From: an uncultured Spartobacteria bacterium
GTDB lineage: Bacteria; Verrucomicrobiota; Verrucomicrobiia; Chthoniobacterales; JAATET01
NCBI GenBank assembly: GCA_938011325.1
Contig: CALLUD010000006.1
Coordinates: forward strand, 124,001 to 188,000
DNA: 64,000 nucleotides
Direction: 5' to 3'
A model generated the notes under the pieces. That model made no database searches. It was not told the origin of the DNA and saw only the letters and a list, made by a program, of their open reading frames with translations. This document shows, piece after piece, positions 1-8,674 of the stretch. Positions within the stretch are counted from its first letter, which is position 1; every line of letters starts with the position of its first letter. The position numbers and the translations under genes were made by a program.

Positions 1-1
1 A

Positions 2-214
2 GTCGCGGCAAAACCGGTCTCCATTCCCAGGACCAAAAAGACCGCATCCTCGAAGAAGGCCGAAAAGGAAGTCGTCCTCAAGCACGAGGACATCGCCCTT
101 CGCGCCTATTACATCGCAGAGCGGCGCGCGGCCATGGGCTGGCCCGGCGACTCGACCAGCGACTGGATCGAGGCGGAGAGGCAGCTCCGCGAAGAGGCGC
201 TCAAAGGCTCCTGA
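2..214 (+). CDS. DUF2934 family protein, C-terminal part (cut by window edge)
   Basis: The frame is open from the window edge to a TGA at 212-214 and gives about 70 residues. A Lys/Ala/Ser-rich linker is followed by a short helical segment, AYYIAERRAAMGWPG, and then DWIEAERQL. This pattern (alanine/tyrosine helix, MGWPG-type turn, WxxAExxL) is the hallmark of the small DUF2934 domain. Its function is unknown. The start lies outside the window. It is convergent with the large gene on its right, with 18 bases between the stops. Confidence 0.75.
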   Translation, partial: VAAKPVSIPRTKKTASSKKAEKEVVLKHEDIALRAYYIAERRAAMGWPGDSTSDWIEAERQLREEALKGS

Positions 215-232
215 GCCGGAGCGCCCCCGCAG

Positions 233-3200
233 CTATCGGGCGGCGCCAATCTTCACGCGGCGACTCGTGGAGTTGCAGCGAATCTCGGGCACATACATCG
301 CGTGTCCGACCACCGGCAGCGCGGAGAAATCGCCCGCCATTTCCGTGCGAAGGTCGTAGCGAATCGTCCAGACGCCCTGCGGCAGATTGCGGAGAAACAA
401 CGCGATCTTGCGATCCCGCAGTTCGCAATAAACCGGCAGGCGCTTGCCGTCGGGGCCTTCCGCAGTGAGGAACTCTCCGCTGCGAACATCCACCGCCTCG
501 AGCCCGGCGGGCTTAAGGTCCTCGAAAACGAGATACTCCAGATCGTTCTTGGCCTCGATGGTCAGCACGACCTGCACGCGCTGGTTCGACGCCGCCTCTT
601 CGCCATCCCCCCATACAATGCGGTCAAATCGATACCCGTCGAGCAGCGTGAGCTTCGGGTCGTAGCGGAAATACTCGCGCTTCGCAAAAATCTCATTTCC
701 CGCCGGCGGAATCGGCTCCTCCAGCGTGAAAAACTCGGCGCGCGCCGAGAAATACACCGGCCCGTCACCCGCCGTGCGCTTCAGCGCGATTTCATTGGCA
801 CCACTGCGCAAAAGTTTGCGATCGACGGCAAACTGCGTCTGACCGTCGAGCACGCCGGCGTCCTTCACTTCACCGACCGGCTCCCCGTTTACCTCGACGG
901 AGAACGAAACCTTCTCCCCAAGTTGACCGGTCGCGACGAGATAGCGATTCATCGCGAGCACGGAGATCGCCGTGTCCCGCGTGTTCGACCATTGCGCACC
1001 ACGGCGGTTCTTCACAAGCCAGTTCATCGCCGGCTCGATGAGTTCGCTCTTCGGATCGATGGCCAGCAAAGCCTGCAACGCAAATGCCGTCGCCTCCACC
1101 CCGCTGTCCTGCCAGCGGAGGAACGTGCTTTCATTGCCCCAATGCACCGTGGGCACGGCGTTCTCATCCGGCTGCCCGACTCCGGTCGCCTGCGAAACGC
1201 CGGGCTGGTCGTCCCGCGCAGCGCTGTCGTGCAAATTCCGCGCGAGCACCTGCGCCTTTTCTCCGTCGCCGAGCCATTGCACCGAAAGCGCGAACAACGC
1301 CCTGCCATACGACGAAAGCGAATCCCGCTTCGCCCAGAGGTTCTCCACGGCTGCCGTCACTTCCGGCGCGACGTCGGCGTTTCTGGTGTGCAACGAGCAC
1401 ACCGCGTGAAGCAGCCATGCCTGCAGGTCCGGACGATCCTCTGCCTCGACGAGATGTTTCCGCAGCCATTCCGCGGCGCGATTCAGCACGTCGGAGCGCA
1501 CGCTCACGCCGGACTGCTGCGCAAGCCGCAAGCCCCAGACGACATACGCCGTCATGAACGGATCGCTACCGTCCTCCTTCCACCAGCCCCAGGCGCCATC
1601 GGCGTGCTGAAAATCGTAGAGGCGCCCGAGCCCCTTCGCGATCACGGCGTCGAGTTCCTCGAGTCCCGCGTCGCCTTCCATCGCGGGGTGCGTCTTCGCG
1701 AGATACTCGCGCTCAATGCCGCCGAAAATGCGATTCGCGACATCCTTGCGATCCAGCCCCAGCGACTGCAACGTGCGCGCCGTAACCGCCGCCGGCAGGA
1801 AGCGGCTCATTGTCTGCTCCACGCAGCCGTAGGGATAGCGAATCAAATACGGAAGCGCGTCGAGCGCCGTGGCGGCGAGACTCGGCGTCGCCGTAATGAC
1901 GAGCGACTCGGAATTTTCCCGACGCTGCTCGGGAATTTCGAGCGTCCACTTCGTCTCCCTCGCCACGGCTTTTCCGGAAACGCTCACCGACTTCTCAATC
2001 CCGTTGGGAAGCACCGGCAGCGTCACGGAAAGTCCGTCGCTCAGGTCTCCGCTTACCGCAGTCAATGCGAGTTTTGCCTCCCCCGTCGTCGTCGCGGAGA
2101 GTGGCCACATCGCCTTCGCGTCCCGCCCGGCTTCGACGCGAAGCCGCTGCGCCTTCGGAGTTCCCTCCAGGCCTTCCGCGAAAAGCTCGACCCGTGCATC
2201 GAGGAGTTTGTCGGTGCGGTTGTTGATGACTCCGGTGACGTCCACCCGGTCTCCGGAAACGAGGAAACGCGGAGTCTGCAGGCGCGCGATGAGCGGCTTC
2301 GTTGTCCGGGTCGAGGCCAGCGCCTCGCCAAACTCCGCTCCCTTCGTCGCGCCGCGCGCGAGAATGCGCCAGGTGGTCAGCGAGTCCGGATAACGGAATT
2401 TCAAGGACGCACGCCCTTTTTCATCGGTCACGACACCCGGATTCCAAAAGGCCGTGGAACTGAAGTTCGTGCGAACCTCCACCGCGGGCTGCGCTGAAAC
2501 CGGCTCCTCAGCAGGAAGACCAGCCTCCTCCACAGCCGGACTCCCGAAGGCGCTCATGTCGGACATCGCCATTTCGCGCATCAAACTCCCGCCAGCAATC
2601 GCCGATTCGCTCTCCTTTTCCTTTGTCAGCAGGTCCAGAATGCCTTCGCGCTTGACGTAAAACGGAGAGGTTGAAATCGAACTCGTAATCGAGCTGCTGA
2701 CATGGCGGTTTCGCCCGAAGAAAAACTCCACCGGGTCTCCCGCGTAATCCTTCTGAATATAGGAAATCGCCTCGTCGGTCACCGCGACCGCAAACTCGCC
2801 CTGCACGGGATTTCCCGCCGGGTCCTTCACCTCGAGTTCCACCGTCCCCTCCGCACCCGGCGCGTAGGTTTCCGCACCCGACCGGAGCGTCAGCTGCAAC
2901 GTATGCTCCGTGGGCGGAAGGCGAAGTTCCTCGAAAGCGGCAAAAAACTCGCGTCCGTGCACGGATCCCGCCTCGAGATACACATTCGGCACATATTCGG
3001 GCCGCCGCTCCAATTGGACGAGCCGCGCGTCTCCATCGAGATGAAGCACCTCCGCATGAAACAAATCGGAGTCCGCCGAAATCGTGAAGAACACATCGCG
3101 GCCCGACGTGCTCGTTGTCACCAGCACCGGCACGGGTCCCTCGCCTTTCGCCGCTTCCGGATCGACCAGAATTTCCACACCTCCCGAACGGTAACCCAAC

Positions 3201-5863
3201 GCCTCCGACGACGTGCTGCTCACCCAGACATTGGCCGAACCCTGAACCGGCGGGCCGTCCGCATCCGGACTGCTCCAGGCGATCCGATAAAACCCCTCCT
3301 GCGCGGGGCGAAACTCGAACGAGCCCTTGCCCCCGGCATCCGTTCCGAGTTCCGTCCGGGAAATTTCCTCGCTGACATATTCCGCCTTCACCCGAAGCCA
3401 GCCGTATTGTCCTTCCGGCGGGAAAATACCCTTCTTCAACGCGGCCAGTTCATCGCCCGACACCTCACGGCCATCCGGCGCGCGCCACACCTCCGTCCAT
3501 TTCTCGCGAAACACGGTCACCACACCACGCGTCGAAACCGGTTTCTCGTTTCCATCCGCGGTCTCGATGGAGACCTCCACGAGATCCTCCGGCTGGGCGA
3601 CCCGACGCGATGCCTTCAACTCGGCAAAATACGATTGCCGCCCAACGACATTTCGCGCATTGGCAATCACCTCGCGCCCTGACGAATCCACCACGCGCGC
3701 CTGGATCGTGTAAAGCAGATCATAGGAAGCATCGAGCGGTGTCTGCACCTGCACGCTCGCGGTGCCGTCCGGCCCGGTGCGCAACGTCTTTTTCAGGACC
3801 GTCGTTGTGGGTTCATCGCCGAACCCTTCGCGAAGCCTCGCATCGTCGCCAAAGGGAAGCGGACGAACGAATGGTCCGCTGTTCACCACGATCTCGACTT
3901 CCGCGTCCGCCACCGGACCGCCGAAGTAATATTCCGCGCTCACGTTCGCCGTAAACGCCTCGCCCAGCCGCACACCATCCGGCCCGTTGTCCGTCGTCAC
4001 GGCGACCTTGAATTCCGGCAGTCGGTATTCCTCCAGCCGGAACAACCTGTCCATGCCGAGCGCCCAGCCACTATCTCCGTCTTTATCTGGTAGAACGACC
4101 GCTATCGTATACTCCCCGAGCATCATCTCCGGTGTGACCTCGAGCTCGCCCCACGCGCCGCCAAATGCGGTGAGTTTCACCTCGCCTTCACCGACCTTCT
4201 CCCCATTGGGGCCGTGGATGGCAAATTTCAGAATCTCCCCTGCCGGCGTGCGGTAGGCGCCCTCGACAAGTTCGCGGGCGATCAATTTCCACCTCACCGT
4301 CTCGCCGGGACGGTAGGCGGCGCGATCGGTGAATACCTGAACCCTCCATTCCGTCTCCCTGTCTCGTCGGCCGAAGCCTCCCTGCCGGACAACCACCGGG
4401 TTGCCTTCCGCAGCGCCCAGCAGCAACAGATACCCACCGCCCTCGCTGGAATACCACTGCACCCCTCGCTCCGCCTCGCCAGGCTCCAGACGTTGCCAGT
4501 TCCATGAATTTTTCCCGTCATGAGTCGCACTCCAGACGGTCGCCGATCCCTCCATCGCCGCACCCGTTATCGCATGGCAAAAGAAACCCGCAGTGCGAGG
4601 CGCGCCTGCCTTCAGCATCGCCACCCCGTCGGTGACCAGTAGCAACTCACGGGCACTCCTGCCGTTGCCCTTTGCCACGACAAGGAAAGCGCCCGGCTCG
4701 GCAAATGGCTCCAACTCGATCGTCCGGGATCGTGGCGCGTGTGTCTGTCCCTCGGGTGACGCCTCCTTCCATTCACGAACGGGCGGATCCTTCGGGATCT
4801 CCACGGCATCCAGCCAGTTGTCCGGCGTCGTCCTGTCAGTCGGTTTGAAGTGCGCGGCGAGATCGACACGATGGATGGAGAACGTGATCTCCGGGATGTT
4901 GCGCCAGTTCGCGCGAATCTCGACCTTCGAGCCCGGGTGGAATTGCTGCCCAATTGCGACGTTCAGATTCGGCTCCGTCAATTGTGCGACCTGCGACTTC
5001 GCGTCCGGTGTCAGCGCCGAACTTCCCTCCGGAAACTCGCGCACAAACCGCCGGAACAGCACCAGCGCTTCGTCGTAGTTCGGCTCGATTCTCAGCCCGC
5101 CATCCGGCAGCCATTCCGAGCGGCCGGCCCTCAGATTCCATTCCGCCAGACTGAACAGCGCCTGTTCATACACCGCGGTCCCCGAACCCGCCTCGACCGC
5201 CGCGCGAAGCTCGGCACCCGCCCGATGCTGCGAGAAAACGTCGCCCTGGCGCGAGTAATACATCGCAAGAAAGTAGTGAGCGCGCGCGCGATCCTCCGAC
5301 GTTTCGGCGATCGACAACGCCTTCACCAGCACGTCCAGCGGCACGCGCACATCGTGCCGCGCCATTTCCGGGGGACCCGTGGCCTTCCAGACAATTCCCA
5401 GATAACGCGGGCGGGCGACACTGCGATCCGTGGACGCCGCCCAGTAATCCAGCGCCCGCTTGTAGTAGCTCCAGGCTCTAGGCCAGTCGCTCCCGATCGC
5501 CAGCCAGGAATCGCCCAAAGACTCCAGCGCCTCCGCCCCGAGCGGATCGACCTCCTTCCCCACCAGCTTCTCCAGCTGCTCCCTCGCCTGGGCGACCTGT
5601 TCCGCGTCGGGCCGCGAGCGCCAGAGCGAGTCCGCGAGATAAAAGTCGAGCATGCGCCGATCCCCTTCCGGCACATCGAGCTTCGCCGCCTCGCTCCACG
5701 CCTGGTGGGCGAGCGCATAGGAGTGCTCCGCGTAATAGCGCGCCGCGCGCTGCTGCAGTTCAATGTAACGATTCGACGGCTGCTGCCCGAACCCATCGGC
5801 CGCCACCAGCAGAAATACCGCAAGCCAGCCGAAAATACGCACCTGATGAACAAGGAACATCAT
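233..5863 (-). CDS. Secreted alpha-2-macroglobulin family protein
   Basis: Bacterial alpha-2-macroglobulins are thought to trap proteases in the periplasm. This protein has 1876 residues. It starts with a signal peptide (hydrophobic core around residues 11-22, then GFGQQ), followed by a TPR-like helical region of about 250 residues, macroglobulin beta domains, a Ser/Ala/Glu-rich bait-like stretch near residues 1060-1130, and an alpha/alpha-toroid thioester domain. The thioester motif GCVEQ is present with Cys1347. No lipobox is visible, so it is probably soluble or anchored in another way. No pbpC partner, often seen beside such genes, is next to it. It starts with two consecutive Met codons and has no clear Shine-Dalgarno. 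It is divergent from the marR gene across about 220 bases. Confidence 0.9.
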   Translation of the reverse strand: MMFLVHQVRIFGWLAVFLLVAADGFGQQPSNRYIELQQRAARYYAEHSYALAHQAWSEAAKLDVPEGDRRMLDFYLADSLWRSRPDAEQVAQAREQLEKLVGKEVDPLGAEALESLGDSWLAIGSDWPRAWSYYKRALDYWAASTDRSVARPRYLGIVWKATGPPEMARHDVRVPLDVLVKALSIAETSEDRARAHYFLAMYYSRQGDVFSQHRAGAELRAAVEAGSGTAVYEQALFSLAEWNLRAGRSEWLPDGGLRIEPNYDEALVLFRRFVREFPEGSSALTPDAKSQVAQLTEPNLNVAIGQQFHPGSKVEIRANWRNIPEITFSIHRVDLAAHFKPTDRTTPDNWLDAVEIPKDPPVREWKEASPEGQTHAPRSRTIELEPFAEPGAFLVVAKGNGRSARELLLVTDGVAMLKAGAPRTAGFFCHAITGAAMEGSATVWSATHDGKNSWNWQRLEPGEAERGVQWYSSEGGGYLLLLGAAEGNPVVVRQGGFGRRDRETEWRVQVFTDRAAYRPGETVRWKLIARELVEGAYRTPAGEILKFAIHGPNGEKVGEGEVKLTAFGGAWGELEVTPEMMLGEYTIAVVLPDKDGDSGWALGMDRLFRLEEYRLPEFKVAVTTDNGPDGVRLGEAFTANVSAEYYFGGPVADAEVEIVVNSGPFVRPLPFGDDARLREGFGDEPTTTVLKKTLRTGPDGTASVQVQTPLDASYDLLYTIQARVVDSSGREVIANARNVVGRQSYFAELKASRRVAQPEDLVEVSIETADGNEKPVSTRGVVTVFREKWTEVWRAPDGREVSGDELAALKKGIFPPEGQYGWLRVKAEYVSEEISRTELGTDAGGKGSFEFRPAQEGFYRIAWSSPDADGPPVQGSANVWVSSTSSEALGYRSGGVEILVDPEAAKGEGPVPVLVTTSTSGRDVFFTISADSDLFHAEVLHLDGDARLVQLERRPEYVPNVYLEAGSVHGREFFAAFEELRLPPTEHTLQLTLRSGAETYAPGAEGTVELEVKDPAGNPVQGEFAVAVTDEAISYIQKDYAGDPVEFFFGRNRHVSSSITSSISTSPFYVKREGILDLLTKEKESESAIAGGSLMREMAMSDMSAFGSPAVEEAGLPAEEPVSAQPAVEVRTNFSSTAFWNPGVVTDEKGRASLKFRYPDSLTTWRILARGATKGAEFGEALASTRTTKPLIARLQTPRFLVSGDRVDVTGVINNRTDKLLDARVELFAEGLEGTPKAQRLRVEAGRDAKAMWPLSATTTGEAKLALTAVSGDLSDGLSVTLPVLPNGIEKSVSVSGKAVARETKWTLEIPEQRRENSESLVITATPSLAATALDALPYLIRYPYGCVEQTMSRFLPAAVTARTLQSLGLDRKDVANRIFGGIEREYLAKTHPAMEGDAGLEELDAVIAKGLGRLYDFQHADGAWGWWKEDGSDPFMTAYVVWGLRLAQQSGVSVRSDVLNRAAEWLRKHLVEAEDRPDLQAWLLHAVCSLHTRNADVAPEVTAAVENLWAKRDSLSSYGRALFALSVQWLGDGEKAQVLARNLHDSAARDDQPGVSQATGVGQPDENAVPTVHWGNESTFLRWQDSGVEATAFALQALLAIDPKSELIEPAMNWLVKNRRGAQWSNTRDTAISVLAMNRYLVATGQLGEKVSFSVEVNGEPVGEVKDAGVLDGQTQFAVDRKLLRSGANEIALKRTAGDGPVYFSARAEFFTLEEPIPPAGNEIFAKREYFRYDPKLTLLDGYRFDRIVWGDGEEAASNQRVQVVLTIEAKNDLEYLVFEDLKPAGLEAVDVRSGEFLTAEGPDGKRLPVYCELRDRKIALFLRNLPQGVWTIRYDLRTEMAGDFSALPVVGHAMYVPEIRCNSTSRRVKIGAAR

Positions 5864-6039
5864 TTCCCAGCATAACGAACAAGCCGCCCGGATTTATCAG
5901 AAATTTCCTCGAATCCGTAAAATTCCACCGTTTCGAGCCGGGAGACGGCTGTTTCGCCTCCCGGCCCGAACGCCAGACATTCTCACTTCGCTCCCCCTGA
6001 CCATGATTCCACTTTCATAGGAGAGACGGTGACCTCCAT

Positions 6040-6049
6040 TGCATATGCA
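6040..6049. promoter_or_regulatory. Perfect 10-base palindrome in the A2M-marR divergent intergenic region
   Basis: TGCATATGCA is a perfect inverted repeat 35 bases upstream of the marR start, in the only long gap of this area (5864-6083). MarR proteins are dimers that bind short palindromes and usually control themselves and a divergent gene, so this is a candidate operator. This is inference from position and symmetry only. The same gap also holds a 7-bp GC-rich inverted repeat (CCGGGAG/CTCCCGG at about 5938-5964) without a T-run. Confidence 0.3.
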
Positions 6050-6083
6050 CGCATTTTAGACCGGTCAAGGGACTTCAATCCTA

Positions 6084-6638
6084 TTGCAGAACCCCGTAGC
6101 TCGTGACATCCTGTCAGTCGTGAGAGAACCGACTGTTGCCGCTTGCTCAGAGGCTGTCCGCAATTGCCTGTGCTTCAATCTGAGAAAGCTGACGCGCTCC
6201 GTGAAGGGCGTTTACGATCAGGCTCTCAGGGAAGCAGACTTGAGTTCGGGTCAGTTCGCTCTTCTCCTCGCGTTGCGAATCGGCGGCCCGCTCACGAAGC
6301 GTGACCTCGCGGAAATGGTCCGCGCCGAGCGCTCCGCACTTACGCGAAATCTTCATCCACTCATTCGCCGCAAGCTTGTCGAGGAACGCGAAGGATCCGA
6401 TCGCCGCACGCGTTTCGTTTCCCTCACACCGGCGGGCGTGGAGGCGATTCAGCGCGGCATTCCCCGCTGGCGCAACGCGCAGAAGCGCGCCACGCAGCTG
6501 CTCAGCCAGGAAGGCATGAACCACCTGCTGGGCGCCGTGCAGCGTTCGCTGGAGATCGTCTCGAAATCCGAGCAGCTTTCGGAGGACCTCCCGATCGCGA
6601 AGCGACGCGCCTCCGATCAGGCGGCCGCCACGTTTTAG
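6084..6638 (+). CDS. MarR family winged-helix transcriptional regulator
   Basis: This 184-residue protein has the MarR layout: an N-terminal dimerisation helix, a winged helix-turn-helix (SSGQFALLLAL, then LTKRDLAEMV and RSALTRNLHPL as the recognition region), the wing with the conserved DRRTRFVSLTPAG motif, and a C-terminal helix. The first in-frame start is TTG at 6084; a GTG at 6120 is equally possible and would remove 12 residues. It is divergent from the alpha-2-macroglobulin gene, its best candidate target besides itself. Its TAG stop overlaps the TAA stop of the convergent recA. The ligand is unknown. Confidence 0.85.
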   Translation: MQNPVARDILSVVREPTVAACSEAVRNCLCFNLRKLTRSVKGVYDQALREADLSSGQFALLLALRIGGPLTKRDLAEMVRAERSALTRNLHPLIRRKLVEEREGSDRRTRFVSLTPAGVEAIQRGIPRWRNAQKRATQLLSQEGMNHLLGAVQRSLEIVSKSEQLSEDLPIAKRRASDQAAATF

Positions 6639-7672
6639 CCCTTCTTCGCGTCGAGCGCCGCCTTCACAGCGGCTTCGATCTCCGCTGCCAGCGCGGTATC
6701 GGTGCGCAGCACTTCCTTCGCGGCATCGCGCCCCTGCGCGAGCTGGTTGCCCTTGTAGCTCAACCACGATCCCCGCTTCTCGAGCACGCCCTTCTCGATC
6801 GCAAGATCGAGCAGGGAACCCGCGCTGGAAATGCCCTCGTTATACATGATGTCGAACTCGGCCTCGGCAAACGGCGCCGCCACCTTGTTCTTCACCACCT
6901 TCAACCGCGTGCGGTTGCCGGTCACCGTGCCATCGCTTGTCTTGATGGCACCAATGCGGCGGATGTCGCACCGCACGCTCGAGTAAAACTTCAGCGCCTT
7001 TCCTCCCGGCGTCGTTTCGGGGTTTCCAAACATCACGCCGATCTTTTCGCGGATCTGGTTCGTGAAAATGACAACCGTGCGCGCCTTGGAAATGAATGCC
7101 GTGAGCTTGCGCAGCGCGTTGCTCATCAGGCGTGCCTGCGCACCCACGACGGCGTCGCCGATCTCGCCTTCGAGCTCGGCTTTCGTCACGAGCGCCGCCA
7201 CGGAATCGACGACAATCACATCGAGGGCATTCGACCGCACGAGCGTCTCGCAAATTCGCAGCGCTTCCTCGCCCGAGCTCGGCTGGGACACGAGCAGGTC
7301 GTCCAGATTCACGCCGAGTTTCCGCGCATAGGCCGGGTCGAGCGCGTGCTCGACGTCGATGAAGCCGGCCAGTCCGCCCGCCTTCTGGGCCTGCGCGATA
7401 ACCGTGAGCGTGAGCGTGGTCTTTCCGGACGACTCCGGACCGTAAATCTCCACAATGCGGCCCCGGGGAAATCCACCGACACCGAGAGCGCGGTCGATCA
7501 GGATGTTTCCCGTCGGGATCACGTCCACCTCCGAATGCGTGCTGTCGCCAAGCCGGCGAATCGCCTCGTCGCCGTAATCCTTAGCAATTTGCTGGATCGC
7601 GAGTTCGAGATTCCGCGCACGTGCGGCACTCGCCTTGTCGTCAGTCGTCGAGGAAGTTTCGGATTTCGCCAT
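6635..7672 (-). CDS. recA: Recombinase RecA
   Basis: DNA strand-exchange ATPase of homologous recombination and co-protease for LexA-type repressors. The start chosen gives 345 residues (MAKSETS), normal for RecA; an upstream in-frame Met would add 32 atypical residues. Walker A GPESSGKT is at residues 78-85 and Walker B VIVVDSVAAL at about 152-161. The loop around FTNQIREKIGVMFGNPE and the GGKALKFYSSVR segment are also conserved. The C-terminal domain ends in a short Lys-rich tail rather than a long acidic one. The stop overlaps that of the convergent marR gene. No LexA box was recognised upstream. Confidence 0.98.
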   Translation of the reverse strand: MAKSETSSTTDDKASAARARNLELAIQQIAKDYGDEAIRRLGDSTHSEVDVIPTGNILIDRALGVGGFPRGRIVEIYGPESSGKTTLTLTVIAQAQKAGGLAGFIDVEHALDPAYARKLGVNLDDLLVSQPSSGEEALRICETLVRSNALDVIVVDSVAALVTKAELEGEIGDAVVGAQARLMSNALRKLTAFISKARTVVIFTNQIREKIGVMFGNPETTPGGKALKFYSSVRCDIRRIGAIKTSDGTVTGNRTRLKVVKNKVAAPFAEAEFDIMYNEGISSAGSLLDLAIEKGVLEKRGSWLSYKGNQLAQGRDAAKEVLRTDTALAAEIEAAVKAALDAKKG

Positions 7673-7777
7673 GGCCGGCAGGCTATGCGGTTCTCCGCCC
7701 GTGCGGAAACGAAAAACGCGCACTTCCGCGCCAGCTTTGGCGCAATAGCGGCTTGCCATCAAAAGCACGCACCCTAG

Positions 7778-8674
7778 ATGTTACCCAGTCGCTCGCCCAT
7801 GAATGCCCGTGCCACGTTTTTTCTTCGCCTTGGGAGCACGGTGACGCTTTGGGCGATCATCCTCGCCGCCATTTTCTCGGGCCGCGTCTGGGCGTTCTTC
7901 ATCGTGATCGCCTTCATGGCGCTCGCATCGCTCTGGGAGTATTTCCGCATGCTGGACAAGGACGGCATCCCGAATTTCCAGCTCACCGCGATGATCTGCG
8001 CCGCGGTGTTTCTGTGCGGCAGTTTCATTTACTTCCAGCACGGCGGGACAACCGAATCGCTCGATTTCGAACTCGCGATCATTGTCCTGTTTCTCGTGAC
8101 CATGTTTGCGCGGCAGATGTTCGTGTCGATTCGCGACCGCGAGCCGCTCCAAACCATGGCCTACACGCTCTTCGGCCTGCTTTGGATCCCCTGGATGTTC
8201 AGCTTCATCACGAAGATTCTTTTCCTCTCGCCCCGCACCGCGGACGGCGAGCCGACCGGGCAGTTTTATGTGCTGTTTCTGCTCGTGGTGACGAAGTTCA
8301 GCGACATGGGTGCCTACGTTTTCGGCAGCCTTTTTGGCAAACATCCCTTCGTGCCGCACATCAGCCCGAAAAAGACGTGGGAAGGTTTCGCGGGGGCTCT
8401 TTTCTCGTCGGTGCTCGGTGCGTGGATTTTGTATTTCACGGTTCCTCAACGCATCCCCGCCTTTGGGGTCACCGACATCGTGGTCCTGGGGCTGATTCTC
8501 GGGTTCGCCGCGGTGATCGGCGACCTTGCGGAGTCCATCGTGAAACGCAGCACGCGCATCAAGGACTCCGGCGGCGCGCTCCCGGGAATCGGCGGCACGC
8601 TCGATCTCATCGACAGTCTGCTCTTTTCCGCCCCCCTGCTCTATTTCTACATGCGTCTTGTCTTGAAAATCTGA
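7778..8674 (+). CDS. cdsA: Phosphatidate cytidylyltransferase
   Basis: It would make CDP-diacylglycerol from phosphatidate and CTP in the inner membrane, the branch point of phospholipid synthesis. The protein has up to 298 residues with about 7-8 hydrophobic segments. The C-terminal signature SIVKRSTRIKDSGGALPG is followed by GGTLDLIDS; relative to the classic signature the HGG histidine is Ile and the DRID arginine is Leu. An internal ATG at 7799 (MNARATFF) is a plausible alternative start. Its TGA stop overlaps the ATG of dxr (TGATG), so the two are probably translationally coupled, a pairing common in bacteria. Confidence 0.93.
   Translation: MLPSRSPMNARATFFLRLGSTVTLWAIILAAIFSGRVWAFFIVIAFMALASLWEYFRMLDKDGIPNFQLTAMICAAVFLCGSFIYFQHGGTTESLDFELAIIVLFLVTMFARQMFVSIRDREPLQTMAYTLFGLLWIPWMFSFITKILFLSPRTADGEPTGQFYVLFLLVVTKFSDMGAYVFGSLFGKHPFVPHISPKKTWEGFAGALFSSVLGAWILYFTVPQRIPAFGVTDIVVLGLILGFAAVIGDLAESIVKRSTRIKDSGGALPGIGGTLDLIDSLLFSAPLLYFYMRLVLKI

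Noticed and set aside
302..2497. Long open frame (731 codons) antisense to the alpha-2-macroglobulin gene
   Set aside because: Composition is Arg/His-rich without domain signal. It is the complementary reading of a GC-rich coding sequence; the opposite strand has a clear thioester motif.
5938..5964. Hairpin CCGGGAG/CTCCCGG upstream of the A2M gene as a terminator
   Set aside because: No T-run follows on either strand and it lies in a divergent promoter region.
7621..8673. In-frame upstream extension of dxr giving a 718-residue protein
   Set aside because: The extra part overlaps cdsA in another frame, has no homology features, and the ATG at 8674 overlapping the cdsA stop is the natural start.
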